From JANOZM01 sp031429355 (lineage in GTDB: Bacteria > Pseudomonadota > Gammaproteobacteria > Burkholderiales > Burkholderiaceae_E), in contig JANOZM010000016.1 in the NCBI GenBank assembly GCA_031429355.1, positions 248,001 to 312,000 on the forward strand: DNA of 64,000 nt, read 5' to 3'. Under the pieces are notes generated by a model. It searched no databases, was not told the origin of the DNA, and worked only from the letters and a program-made list of their open reading frames with translations. Of the stretch, positions 47,757-56,747 are shown piece after piece. The position numbers were made by a program, and so were the translations under genes. Numbering within the stretch: position 1 is the stretch's first letter; the number at the start of each line of letters is the position of its first letter.

Positions 47757-49016
47757 TTAGCCGCGCGTAACGGGCATTTCTACTTCTTTGCCCGGAATGG
47801 TTAGATGTTTCGCTAATTCTAATTTTGCAATGGCTACACGGTGCACTTCGTCTGGGCCGTCTGCGAGGCGCAACGTGCGCGCGTTGGCATACAAGTAAGC
47901 CAATGGAAAGTCGTCGGAAACGCCGCCGCCGCCATGCGCCTGAATCGCCCAATCAATAATTTGGCAAGCCATGTTGGGCGCAACAACTTTAATCATGGCG
48001 ATTTCGGCCTTAGCCACTTTATTACCTACAGTGTCCATCATGTAAGCGGCACGTAAAGTAAGCAAACGTGCTTGATCAATCATGCAGCGGGCGTCGGCAA
48101 TACGCTCGTGCCAAACCGATTGTGCGGCAACGGGTTTGCCAAACGCTACGCGCGTATTTAAGCGTTTGCACATTAGTTCTAAGGCACGTTCTGCAACGCC
48201 AATTAAACGCATACAGTGGTGGATTCGACCTGGGCCTAAGCGACCTTGGGCGATTTCGAAACCGCGGCCTTCACCGAGTAAAATATTTTCGACCGGCACT
48301 TTTACATTTTCAAATCGTACTTCGCAATGGCCGTGCGGAGCATCGTCGTAACCAAACACGCTTAGAGGACGGACAACTGTAATTCCAGGGGTTTGTGCAG
48401 GCACAACAATCATTGATTGTTGTTCATGGCGGCCAGCATCGGGGTTGGTCTTTCCCATAAAAATATAGACTTGGCAGCGTGGATCGCCAGCGCCTGATGT
48501 CCACCATTTTGTGCCATTAATAGCGTAGTGATCGCCTTGACGTTCGATACGCGACTGAATATTGGTTGCATCCGATGAAGCAACGGCAGGCTCGGTCATT
48601 GCAAAGGCAGAGCGCAACTCGCCGCGCAACAAGCGGTCTAACCATTCGCGCTTAATGCCCTCGGAGGCGTAGCGTTCTAGGGTTTCCATATTGCCGGTAT
48701 CGGGCGCGCTGCAATTAAACACTTCGGGAGCCCACGGCACACGACCCATAATTTCGCACAAAGGGGCGTACTCTAAGTTTGATAAACCTTCGGGCACACG
48801 CGTTGAATGCGGTAAGAATAAGTTCCACAAACCTTGTTCGCGCGCTTTGGGTTTGAGTTGTTCAATAATTTGCGTAGGAATCCAAGGGTTGCCGGCTTTA
48901 CGGTTTTTTTCAATCTCGGCGTGATACACACTTTCGTTGGGATAAATATGCTGAACCATAAAGTCGAGCAGTTTTTCCCGTAGGCCTTGAGTGCGTGATG
49001 AGTAGGCAAATTCCAT
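47757..49016 (-). CDS. Acyl-CoA dehydrogenase (ACAD10/11-like)
   Basis: A 419-residue flavoprotein: the FAD-binding signature FAMTEPAVASSDATNIQSRI, KWWTSGAGDPRCQVYIFMGKTNPD, and the C-terminal HGGGGVSDDFPLAYLYANARTLRLADGPDEVHRVAIAK region (residues ~370-407), the ACAD10/11 pattern. It follows an APH-type phosphotransferase gene on the same strand, the bacterial equivalent of the fused human ACAD10/11. Recent work links that pairing to breakdown of 4-hydroxy acids through a phosphorylated intermediate; that role here is inferred. Confidence 0.9.
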   Translation of the reverse strand: MEFAYSSRTQGLREKLLDFMVQHIYPNESVYHAEIEKNRKAGNPWIPTQIIEQLKPKAREQGLWNLFLPHSTRVPEGLSNLEYAPLCEIMGRVPWAPEVFNCSAPDTGNMETLERYASEGIKREWLDRLLRGELRSAFAMTEPAVASSDATNIQSRIERQGDHYAINGTKWWTSGAGDPRCQVYIFMGKTNPDAGRHEQQSMIVVPAQTPGITVVRPLSVFGYDDAPHGHCEVRFENVKVPVENILLGEGRGFEIAQGRLGPGRIHHCMRLIGVAERALELMCKRLNTRVAFGKPVAAQSVWHERIADARCMIDQARLLTLRAAYMMDTVGNKVAKAEIAMIKVVAPNMACQIIDWAIQAHGGGGVSDDFPLAYLYANARTLRLADGPDEVHRVAIAKLELAKHLTIPGKEVEMPVTRG

Positions 49017-49043
49017 GATTGATTCCAGATTCTAGTTAGTGAT

Positions 49044-49088
49044 GTTGATACAAAATAGGTTGATACGAAATATGTTGTTACGAAAAGT
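49044..49088. repeat. Three tandem 15-bp units between the kinase and dehydrogenase genes
   Basis: GTTGATACAAAATAG, GTTGATACGAAATAT and GTTGTTACGAAAAGT in a row, then a partial unit. They fill the gap between the two co-oriented genes. Confidence 0.88.
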
Positions 49089-49113
49089 TTTACGAATTTG
49101 TTACGGTCATTGT

Positions 49114-50247
49114 TTACAGCGTTTTTTGCGCACGCGCCCAACCTAGGTCGGCTAAGCTACGAGCGCGTTGTCCTGCAGCTAGCGCTTGTTCGCTAGCCGC
49201 TGTGCCATCGACTACGCGTTTCATAATGCCTTGCAAAATACCAGCCAAACGAAACAAATTGTAGGCCATGTAAAAATCCCAGTGTTCTATTGTTTTACGA
49301 CCCGTGCGTTGGCAGTATTGAGCAATGTACTCTTGCTCGGTTGGTAAGCCAAGTGCTTGGTGATCTAGCCCGGCAATGCCACGAAATTGTCCCGGTGAAA
49401 TATGCCAAGCCATACAGTGATAAGAAAAGTCAGCTAATGGATGGCCCACGGTACTTAGCTCCCAATCGAGGACCGCTAATACCGTTGGTTCGGTCGGGTG
49501 AAAAATTAGGTTGTCGAGGCGATAATCGCCGTGCACGATACTGGCTTCTTCACCCTCTGGAATATGCGCAGGTAACCACTCGATCAAGCGTTCCATCGAT
49601 TCTATATGTTCGGTTTCGGAGGCTTTGTATTGTTTGCTCCAACGCGAAATTTGACGTGAAAAATAATTACCTGGTTTGCCAAAGTCGGCTAAACCTAATT
49701 GAGCAAAATCAACCGAGTGCAGGGCAGCAATAACTCGGTTCATTTCGGTCCACATTGCAGCCCGTTCGGCGTTACTTTGGTTGGGCAAACTTTGGTCCCA
49801 AATAACGCGTCCCTCGACCATACTCATCACAAAAAATGCGCGGCCAATAACCGTTTCGTCTTCACACAAACAAAACATTTCTGGCACTGGCACATCGGTA
49901 TCGCGTAGCGCGTGCATGATGCGGTACTCGCGTTCGATGGCATGTGCCGAAGGCAGCAATTTAGCAACCGGTCCCGGTTTGCAGCGCATTACGTAATTAC
50001 GGGTTGGTGTTAGCAGCTTAAACGTTGGGTTGGATTGACCACCTTTAAACTGCTCGATGGTCAGTGGGCCGGCAAACCCTTTTACGTGTTGATTTAAATA
50101 GTTTTCTAGGCGAGTTTGATCAATTTGTTGACGAGCCGATACGGCCATAGTGCCAGAGAACTGAGCTTGCGCCGCCGAAGGCTCGGGGGCTTTAGAATCG
50201 CCGGTTTTCGGAGCTGAATTTTTAAATTCGGTGTTTTTGGAGTCCAT
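49114..50247 (-). CDS. APH-type phosphotransferase (ACAD10/11 kinase-domain-like)
   Basis: A ~377-residue protein kinase-fold enzyme: FKGGQSNPTFKLLTPTRNYVMRCKP (nucleotide-binding strand region), the catalytic SIVHGDYRLDNLIFHP (Brenner motif, HGDxxxxN) and AVLDWELSTVGHPLADFSY with the metal-binding Asp. This is the phosphotransferase family that pairs with ACAD10/11-type dehydrogenases and includes LvaA, which phosphorylates 4-hydroxyacyl-CoA. I use the ATG at 50247; a GTG at 50271 is also in frame. Neither has a clear ribosome site. Confidence 0.87.
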   Translation of the reverse strand: MDSKNTEFKNSAPKTGDSKAPEPSAAQAQFSGTMAVSARQQIDQTRLENYLNQHVKGFAGPLTIEQFKGGQSNPTFKLLTPTRNYVMRCKPGPVAKLLPSAHAIEREYRIMHALRDTDVPVPEMFCLCEDETVIGRAFFVMSMVEGRVIWDQSLPNQSNAERAAMWTEMNRVIAALHSVDFAQLGLADFGKPGNYFSRQISRWSKQYKASETEHIESMERLIEWLPAHIPEGEEASIVHGDYRLDNLIFHPTEPTVLAVLDWELSTVGHPLADFSYHCMAWHISPGQFRGIAGLDHQALGLPTEQEYIAQYCQRTGRKTIEHWDFYMAYNLFRLAGILQGIMKRVVDGTAASEQALAAGQRARSLADLGWARAQKTL

Positions 50248-50360
50248 AGGTAACACTGTAGCGCAAACCACTTTAACTTGTTGCGTATCGAGGTGCCAGT
50301 GTTAGCATCTGAGCTCACTTAATTTCACATCCTAGAACTAGTTTCTGGGCATCGATTCAA

Positions 50361-51269
50361 ATGTCTGCTCAAGTTGCCGTAGTTTCTCCCCCTATGTCGC
50401 ATCGTAACGCCTTGCTTTGCATGTTGTTAGCCACCGCACTATGGAGCATAGCCGGTTCTGTCACTCGGCAATTGCATTCGGCTCAAGGCTTCGAAATTAC
50501 TATGTGGCGCAGCGTTTTTGCAGGGTTGACGATTATTGTTTTGTGGCCGCTTGTGCAAAAAGAACGCTCATTAATTGGCGCGTTAAAAGGCGGTTTGATG
50601 ATTTGGATTCCTGGCTTGTGCTGGGCGGTGATGTTTTCGTGTTTCATGATGGCCCTGTCATTGACGTCTGTAGCCAATGTTTTGGTTGCGCAAAGTGCCG
50701 GGCCAGTAATGACCGCCTTGCTTTCTTGGCTTTGGCTAAAACGTCAGTTATCAATGCGCACTTGGGCAGTTATTCTGACGGCTTCGGTTGGGGTGGCCTT
50801 AATGTTTGTGTTCGATGTACAAGCACTGTCAGGCAAACATTGGATTGGTTTTATCGTTGCACTTGGAATCCCGATCGCAGGTGCAATTAATTGGAATTTT
50901 GTCGAGCGCTACGGCAAAGGTAGTGATTTTGTTGCCGGTATTTTAATTGGTGCAATTATTTCAGCGTTAATTACTTTGCCTTTGGCGTTACCCCTTAAGG
51001 CTGACTTTCACGACATTGGTTTGTTGGCGTTTTTAGGGGTGTTTCAGTTGGGCATTCCCTGCGCAATTTGTGTCATGGCGGCACGCAGTTTACGAGCCGC
51101 TGAGTTGTCACTAATGACCTTGCTCGAAGTTATTTTTGGGATGTTGCTCGCCCTAGTATTTACCAGCGAGCGCCCCGGCATGTGGACTTGGATTGGTGGT
51201 GGTTTGGTGGTTGCGGCATTAGCTATTAATGAGCTAATCAACTTGGGTCAGTCGAAAAAATCTAGTTGA
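50361..51269 (+). CDS. DMT-superfamily (EamA) transporter
   Basis: A 302-residue membrane protein with ten hydrophobic helices arranged as two EamA repeats, for example LLCMLLATALWSIAGSVTRQL in the first and WIGFIVALGIPIAGAINWNF in the second. It probably exports a small metabolite or amino acid across the inner membrane. The substrate cannot be read from the sequence. It is divergent from the kinase gene and convergent with the crotonase gene. Confidence 0.88.
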   Translation: MSAQVAVVSPPMSHRNALLCMLLATALWSIAGSVTRQLHSAQGFEITMWRSVFAGLTIIVLWPLVQKERSLIGALKGGLMIWIPGLCWAVMFSCFMMALSLTSVANVLVAQSAGPVMTALLSWLWLKRQLSMRTWAVILTASVGVALMFVFDVQALSGKHWIGFIVALGIPIAGAINWNFVERYGKGSDFVAGILIGAIISALITLPLALPLKADFHDIGLLAFLGVFQLGIPCAICVMAARSLRAAELSLMTLLEVIFGMLLALVFTSERPGMWTWIGGGLVVAALAINELINLGQSKKSS

Positions 51270-51296
51270 AAATTGCGGTAATTAGAATCTGAATTA

Positions 51297-51338
51297 AATT
51301 TCACCTACCTAATTTCAACTACTTAATTTTACCTACCT
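51297..51338. repeat. Three tandem 14-bp units overlapping the crotonase stop codon
   Basis: AATTTCACCTACCT, AATTTCAACTACTT and AATTTTACCTACCT; the last unit contains the stop codon (minus strand) of the crotonase gene. Confidence 0.9.
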
Positions 51339-52175
51339 GAACTTTGGCTTTTGTTTCGCTAAAAAAGCCTCAATTCCAATCAAGGCTTCCGGCCCATGCA
51401 CTTGTTCTACAAACGCCTCACGTTCGTTTAGCAAATGCTGTTCGGTCGAGGTGGTTTTTGCATTGCGAATTAGCTTTTTTATTTTTGCTAAGGCTTGAGG
51501 GGGTTTTTCGGCAAGTTGGTTTGCTAAGCTTAAAGCGCTTATCAACGCTGGGCTGTTTAATACAGCTTTACTTTCTGCCGATTCGCTTAGCCGGTTGACA
51601 ACCCCTAGCAGAAAAAGCCGCTCGCCCGTTACGCGCTCACCCAGGGCACAAATTTCAAAAGCTAACTGTGCCGGCAACTGCTCGGCAAGTGCCTTTGACG
51701 AACCACCGTCTGGGGTCAGCCCGACATTGACGTAAGCCATTACAAATTTTGCAGTGGGGCTAGCAACCAATAAATCGCAAGCAAGCGCTAATGAAAAACC
51801 AGCCCCGGCAGCGGCACCATCGACTGCCGCTATGATGGGCTTAGGGCTGGCATGAATTGCGCTAATCCAGTTGTGCAATGCCTGAATAGAATCCCGCTGT
51901 ACCGACGGGTCTTGCCTGCGGTTGTTAAGCAAGCGATTTAAATTGCCACCTGCGCAAAAAAAACCGTCCTCGCCGCAAAGCACTGCCACCGCTAAACTGG
52001 TGTCGTTATTAAAAGCTTCAATTGCGGCGAGACCTTGCGCGTAAATTTCGGGGGATAAAGCGTTCTTAGCATCTGGGTTGCTAATAGTCCAAAGAGCAAT
52101 CGGGCCTTGCCGCGTAACTTTTAGTTCGGCAGGCGATTTATTTATCGAAGATTCGTTTATCAATGGAGTGGTCAT
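51333..52175 (-). CDS. Enoyl-CoA hydratase/isomerase (oxepin-CoA hydrolase-alternative type)
   Basis: A 280-residue crotonase: GEDGFFCAGGNLNRLL forms the oxyanion-hole segment, AAVDGAAAGAGFSLALACDLLVAS the second oxyanion loop, and VNVGLTPDGGSSKAL carries the Asp/Gly region used in place of the hydratase Glu. This pattern fits the group annotated as oxepin-CoA hydrolase, alternative type, in Burkholderiales, but no other phenylacetate genes lie here. It is co-transcribed with the 3-hydroxyacyl-CoA dehydrogenase gene upstream. Confidence 0.82.
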   Translation of the reverse strand: MTTPLINESSINKSPAELKVTRQGPIALWTISNPDAKNALSPEIYAQGLAAIEAFNNDTSLAVAVLCGEDGFFCAGGNLNRLLNNRRQDPSVQRDSIQALHNWISAIHASPKPIIAAVDGAAAGAGFSLALACDLLVASPTAKFVMAYVNVGLTPDGGSSKALAEQLPAQLAFEICALGERVTGERLFLLGVVNRLSESAESKAVLNSPALISALSLANQLAEKPPQALAKIKKLIRNAKTTSTEQHLLNEREAFVEQVHGPEALIGIEAFLAKQKPKFR

Positions 52176-52176
52176 T

Positions 52177-52236
52177 TTTTATTCAGTCTGCTTTTATTCA
52201 GTCTGCTTTTATTCAGCTCGCTTTTATTCACTTAGT
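52177..52236. repeat. Four tandem 15-bp units filling the junction of the two beta-oxidation genes
   Basis: TTTTATTCAGTCTGC twice perfectly, then TTTTATTCAGCTCGC and TTTTATTCACTTAGT. The array begins 2 bp upstream of the crotonase start and its last unit contains the stop codon of the dehydrogenase gene. Confidence 0.95.
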
Positions 52237-53828
52237 AGCGACATATTCAATTGAGCGCGCCGCCTTAGCCATAATCCGGGACGATAGCGCGGGTCTTTTG
52301 TAACGCTATACATGTCCTCTAGCAGTCCTAAAATTCGCCGCGCACCTAATTGGTCGCCCATGCTTAGCGGCCCGATTGGATAGCCCAAGCCCAGCCTAAC
52401 CGCATTATCTATGTCTTGGGGGCTGGCGATACCTTGTTGGGCAATTTCGGTCGCGACCGAAACGATGAGTGCAATAACCCGCGGCGCAATAAAACCAGGG
52501 CTATCCTTTAGCACACTGACCTGGCAACCGTCGCTCGCAAATAGCGCTGCAGCGCGTAACGCGTAACTAATATCCGTTGCAGGATTGGTCATGATTACTC
52601 GGCGTTTGCAGGCTTTAAAACCGAAGGCAAACAAGGTGTCTAAAGCGATGCTGCGTTCTGGTGCTACTTGGCATTCGATTGCTTCGGTCGTGCAATCTTT
52701 TCCTTCGGGCAACAGTACAATTAAACTATCGTGGGCTGGTGTACTGCTGTCGTCGATGCGGGTGCCTAGGGCGCTGAGTAGCTCTACAACAGCAGCGCGT
52801 TGTAGTCCTGGGCCAACCCAAGCGTGTACGATTGGCGACAGGTCGGGCGCTGAAGCAGTACTAGTTGTAGTCGTATTTAAACTAAGATCAATTGGTTTTT
52901 GTAAAACGCCATCTTGGTACGCATAAAAGCCTTGCTCCGTTTTTCGTCCCAACAAACCGCCCGCTAAACGTTGGGCCGTTATAGGGGAGGGACGAAACCG
53001 TGGCTCTTGGTAAAACTGATTAAAAATCGACTCCATAACAGGATGCGAAACATCTAATGCCGTCAAATCTAAAAGTTCAAAAGGCCCCAGCCTAAATCCT
53101 TGACCGGGTGTGCTTGCTGAAGTGGGCTTAAACAAAACTTGTTCGCGCAGTACTTGATCAATGGTTTGATACGCTAGCGCATCTTGCCTATGATTAAAGT
53201 GCGCTACACCCTCGCCAAGTAAACGTAATGCCTCGGTGCCATAAGCACGGCCCGCATGATTCACAATAAAGCCCGGAAAGTCTGCGCATTGCACGGCTGT
53301 ATGGCCGGTTAAACCAACTAACTCGACTAATTGCGTAATAACGCTGGCATCGGTTCTAACGCCGCGAATGACTTCGACAACTTTCATTAGCGGCACAGGA
53401 TTAAAAAAGTGCAGTCCAGCAACCCGATTGGGCAATTGGCAGGCCGACGCAATAGCGGTAATCGACAACGATGAAGTGTTACTAACAATAATTGCCGTCG
53501 GTTTTAGCAGTGCTTCAAGTGACTTAAAGACGGTTTGTTTTACGGCTAAATTTTCTACGATTGCTTCAACCACTAAATCGCACTGCGCTAGACCAGCCAG
53601 TTCTTGCGTAATCGAAACGCGCGCTAAAATTTCTTTAGCTTGATCTGCAGGTAACTTGCCCTTAGCTACTAAAGTGTCGAAGGTTGTCGACAAGTACTTT
53701 AGAGCGGCCTGCAGAGCAGGGGCTTGGGTATCATGTAAGACGACAGTACGACCGCATTGGGCAAATAGTTGTGCAATGCCACGGCCCATTGCGCCGCTAC
53801 CAATAATGCCAATGGTTTGTATGGCCAT
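52224..53828 (-). CDS. 3-Hydroxyacyl-CoA dehydrogenase (PaaH/PaaC-like, two C-terminal domains)
   Basis: A 534-residue NAD-dependent enzyme: Rossmann start IQTIGIIGSGAMGRGIAQLFA, catalytic region RVAGLHFFNPVPLMKVVEVI with the His, and PGFIVNHAGRAYGTEALRLL. A second dehydrogenase C-terminal domain follows near the end (SPGFIAPRVIALIVSVATEIA, RLGLGYPIGPLSMGDQLG). This two-domain form is typical of 3-hydroxyadipyl-CoA dehydrogenases of the phenylacetate pathway and of some fatty-acid enzymes. The missing rest of the pathway leaves the substrate open. Confidence 0.88.
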   Translation of the reverse strand: MAIQTIGIIGSGAMGRGIAQLFAQCGRTVVLHDTQAPALQAALKYLSTTFDTLVAKGKLPADQAKEILARVSITQELAGLAQCDLVVEAIVENLAVKQTVFKSLEALLKPTAIIVSNTSSLSITAIASACQLPNRVAGLHFFNPVPLMKVVEVIRGVRTDASVITQLVELVGLTGHTAVQCADFPGFIVNHAGRAYGTEALRLLGEGVAHFNHRQDALAYQTIDQVLREQVLFKPTSASTPGQGFRLGPFELLDLTALDVSHPVMESIFNQFYQEPRFRPSPITAQRLAGGLLGRKTEQGFYAYQDGVLQKPIDLSLNTTTTSTASAPDLSPIVHAWVGPGLQRAAVVELLSALGTRIDDSSTPAHDSLIVLLPEGKDCTTEAIECQVAPERSIALDTLFAFGFKACKRRVIMTNPATDISYALRAAALFASDGCQVSVLKDSPGFIAPRVIALIVSVATEIAQQGIASPQDIDNAVRLGLGYPIGPLSMGDQLGARRILGLLEDMYSVTKDPRYRPGLWLRRRAQLNMSLLSE

Positions 53829-53960
53829 GAAGCAGCTTCCCTAACGAAATAAGTTTTTATTGAATGGTCCCATTATTGCAGACTTTTATGAGCTTGCTTG
53901 GGACTTAACGACGGAGACGCTCCGAGGCCAATAATAACTAAAGCGGAGAGAACGCATCCA

Positions 53961-54015
53961 CTAGCAAGTGCAACCCAGACCACACAACGACTAGCAAGTG
54001 CAACCCAGACCACAC
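53961..54015. repeat. Two tandem 30-bp units upstream of the second transferase gene
   Basis: The 25-base block beginning CTAGCAAGTGCAACCCAGAC occurs at 53961 and again at 53991 with a 30-bp period. It lies in the 256-bp divergent gap between the dehydrogenase and the transferase genes. The gap has no supported gene; a small CGGAG/CTCCG hairpin lies near 53910. Confidence 0.9.
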
Positions 54016-54084
54016 CAGCAAAAGCAAGAAGACGTTAAACTAGTCGACTCTTAGCCCAAATTCACAATTGATTGGATTTTTTTT

Positions 54085-54738
54085 ATGATTACTTTGCATG
54101 GTTTTGCCGTTAGCAATTACTACAACAAATGCAAAATTGCGTTGTTAGAAAAAGGCGTGGCGTTTGAAGAAAATTTAGTTTGGACAGGGCAAAGCCCAGA
54201 GTTGCTGGCTAAAAGCCCAATGGGCAAAATTCCATTCTTAGAAACGCCCCAAGGCATCATCAATGAATCTCAGGTTATTTTAGAGTACATAGAACAGGCA
54301 AACCCGCAAAATCCGTTGTTGCCGAAGGATCCGTTTGCAGCTGCAAAAGTACGCGAGCTGAGCCAATTTATTGATTTGCATATCGAACTAGTTGCCCGTC
54401 GCTTATATCCACAAGCGTTTTTTGGCGGTACCGTATCCGACAGTACAAAAGAGGGTGTTCGTAAAGACTTAACCAAAGGCATTCGAAGTTTGAAGGCCTT
54501 GGTTAAATTTTCGCCTTTTGTAGCGGGCGAGGAATTTACGCTAGCCGATTGTTCGGCGTATGTTCATTTGCCTTTGGCTGCGATGGCTACAAAAACGGTT
54601 CTCGGTGAAGACATGCTGGCAGATTTGCCTTTGCGTGAGTACGCGACGTTAATGCGAACCCGAGCTAGTGTTCAAAAAACCGATACGGATCGCAAGGCCA
54701 ATCAAGCATTAATGGCTGAACGGATGAAGGCTAAATAA
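54085..54738 (+). CDS. Glutathione S-transferase family protein
   Basis: A 217-residue GST: MITLHGFAVSNYYNKCKIALLEKG (N-terminal thioredoxin fold with Ser/Tyr near residue 10-13), SPMGKIPFLETPQGIINESQVILEYIE (cis-Pro and Glu-Ser of the glutathione site) and FTLADCSAYVHLPLAAMAT in the helical domain. It is not closely related to the YfcG-like protein at 47034. The substrate is unknown. It is convergent with the ABC-F gene, 2 bp apart. Confidence 0.9.
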   Translation: MITLHGFAVSNYYNKCKIALLEKGVAFEENLVWTGQSPELLAKSPMGKIPFLETPQGIINESQVILEYIEQANPQNPLLPKDPFAAAKVRELSQFIDLHIELVARRLYPQAFFGGTVSDSTKEGVRKDLTKGIRSLKALVKFSPFVAGEEFTLADCSAYVHLPLAAMATKTVLGEDMLADLPLREYATLMRTRASVQKTDTDRKANQALMAERMKAK

Positions 54739-54740
54739 GC

Positions 54741-56690
54741 TTAAATAATTAATTCTAGTTGCTCGGATAGTGCTAACCATTCGAGCTCTAGAATTTCAAT
54801 TTGGGCGCGCAGCTGACCATGTTCTTTAGTCACTTGGGCTGCTGCGCCAGCATCCGCGTAAAGCGCTGGATCGGCTATGCGTAAATCGAGTTGCGCTAGT
54901 TTAGTTTGCAAGGGATTAAGTTTTTTTTCTACTTGTGCAACCGCCTTTTCTAGCGGTTTTTTTAATTCGTTTAAGCGCAAGCGTTCTTGCGCTGCAAAGC
55001 GGCGTTCGTCTTTGCGCGATACCGAATCATTTGCGCTATCGCTATTGATCTCGTTATCAGTTGCTAAATCGGTTTGGTTGCTCGAACCGTCAATGGTTTC
55101 TGCATTCGATTCATTGCTTAATTTACGTAGTTCTTGGTTCTTCTTAACCAGCCACTGCGTGTAGTCGTCTAAATCGCCTTCGTATTCTTGCAACGAACCA
55201 TCGGCAACTAAAACGAAACGATCAACTGCTGTTCGTAACAAAGCGCGATCATGTGAAACTAACAATAGTGCGCCGGGGTAGTCGGCCAACGCCAAGGTTA
55301 ACGCTTCGCGCGCTTGTGCATCTAAATGGTTAGTTGGTTCATCTAAAATAAGTACGTGAGGTCGTGTCCAAGCCAACATTGCCAAGGCTAAGCGCGATTT
55401 TTCACCGCCACTAAAAGGTGCAATAGGATCGGTGGCTAACTCCCCGCGAAAACCCCATGGGGCAAGGTAGTCGCGTAGTTCTTGCGGCGTGCGTTCTGGT
55501 GCCAAGCGGCGCATATGTTCGAGTGCGCTAGAAGTCGAATCCAGTGCCTCAATAGCACCTTGCGCAAAGTAGCCAAGCTTAGCCACTTTGGATGCCGTCA
55601 TGGTGCCACCCAACGATTGAAGCTCGCCAACTAAGGTGCGGATTAAGGTGGTTTTACCAGCACCGTTACGTCCTAAAACACCAATACGTTCGCCTTTGCG
55701 AATTGATAATTTGATGTTGCGCAACAAAGGCTCGCCGTAGCCGCAATTTAAGCTGTCGGTTACAACAATTGGATCTGGGCCTTCACCCGTCATTTCAAAA
55801 CGAAACGAGGTGCTGGGAGCTGAGCTTACTTTTTGTACGCGCTCGATGCGCTCTAACGCCTTCAAGCGGCTTTGCGCTTGCTTGGCCTTAGTGGCTTTAG
55901 CGCGAAATCGTTCTACAAAACTAGTTAAATGGGCGATGCGAGTTTCTTGCGCTTGTACGGTCCGTTCGCGTAGTTCGGCACGTTCTAATGCTTGTTCTTC
56001 GAAGCTAGTGTAACCACCCGCATAGCGAGTGATGGTGTCGTGTTCTAAATGCCAAACGCTATCGGCAACAGCATCAATAAACTCGCGGTCATGCGAAACC
56101 AACAGTGTTGCGCCTTGAAAGCGCCGCAGCCAATCTTGCAACCAAATAATTGCGTCTAGGTCGAGGTGATTGGTGGGTTCATCAAGCAATAGCAAATCGC
56201 CCGGAGCCATTAAAACGCGTGCCAAGTTAAGGCGCATTTTCCAACCACCCGATAACTCGTTGACGCTTTGCTCGCATTGCGCCTGCGAGAAACCAAGACC
56301 CGTCAACAAAATACGTGCACGGGCTGGCGCTGACCAAGCTTCAAGTTCGGTCAGCTTGTCCATTGCTTGCGCTAACGCGATATCTGAAGTGCTTAACGAA
56401 GCCGCTTGTGCAGCAGCTAGTTCGCGGTCACCAGCAATGACATAGTCGGCACTGCTTAATGTGCTGTGCGGGGTAATTTGTTCTAGCTTAACAATGCGCG
56501 ATAAAGGCGGGCGGTGGAGGTCGCCACCATCGATTGCGGCTTCATCACAAATAGCGGCCAATAACGACGATTTTCCTGTGCCGTTGCGCCCAACCAAAGC
56601 AGCGCGCTCGCGCGGATTAAGTTGCACATTGGCTTTGTCGATCAGTAATTTGCTGCCACGGGCAAGCTGTAAATCTTCTAGTTTTAACAC
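54741..56690 (-). CDS. ABC-F family ATPase (YheS/Uup-like)
   Basis: A 649-residue soluble protein with two ABC domains: Walker A GRNGTGKSSLLAAI and GRNGAGKTTLIRTL, signature motifs NELSGGWKMRLNLARVL and FSGGEKSRLALAML, and Walker B LLLLDEPTNHLDLDAI and VLILDEPTNHLDAQA. The linker (residues ~230-300) is charged as in ABC-F proteins, and a coiled-coil C-terminal extension (KKPLEKAVAQVEKKLNPLQ...) follows. These proteins act on the ribosome in translation. The length and long C-terminus fit YheS better than EttA. Confidence 0.92.
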   Translation of the reverse strand: MLKLEDLQLARGSKLLIDKANVQLNPRERAALVGRNGTGKSSLLAAICDEAAIDGGDLHRPPLSRIVKLEQITPHSTLSSADYVIAGDRELAAAQAASLSTSDIALAQAMDKLTELEAWSAPARARILLTGLGFSQAQCEQSVNELSGGWKMRLNLARVLMAPGDLLLLDEPTNHLDLDAIIWLQDWLRRFQGATLLVSHDREFIDAVADSVWHLEHDTITRYAGGYTSFEEQALERAELRERTVQAQETRIAHLTSFVERFRAKATKAKQAQSRLKALERIERVQKVSSAPSTSFRFEMTGEGPDPIVVTDSLNCGYGEPLLRNIKLSIRKGERIGVLGRNGAGKTTLIRTLVGELQSLGGTMTASKVAKLGYFAQGAIEALDSTSSALEHMRRLAPERTPQELRDYLAPWGFRGELATDPIAPFSGGEKSRLALAMLAWTRPHVLILDEPTNHLDAQAREALTLALADYPGALLLVSHDRALLRTAVDRFVLVADGSLQEYEGDLDDYTQWLVKKNQELRKLSNESNAETIDGSSNQTDLATDNEINSDSANDSVSRKDERRFAAQERLRLNELKKPLEKAVAQVEKKLNPLQTKLAQLDLRIADPALYADAGAAAQVTKEHGQLRAQIEILELEWLALSEQLELII

Positions 56691-56691
56691 T

Positions 56692-56747
56692 CTGTTGTTA
56701 CTCGTCCAGTCTTACTCATCTTGTCTAACTCGTCTTGTCTAACTCGT
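56692..56747. repeat. Four tandem 14-bp units across the prmB stop codon
   Basis: CTGTTGTTACTCGT, CCAGTCTTACTCAT, then CTTGTCTAACTCGT twice perfectly. The array starts 2 bp upstream of the ABC-F start codon and runs over the prmB stop at 56739. Confidence 0.93.
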
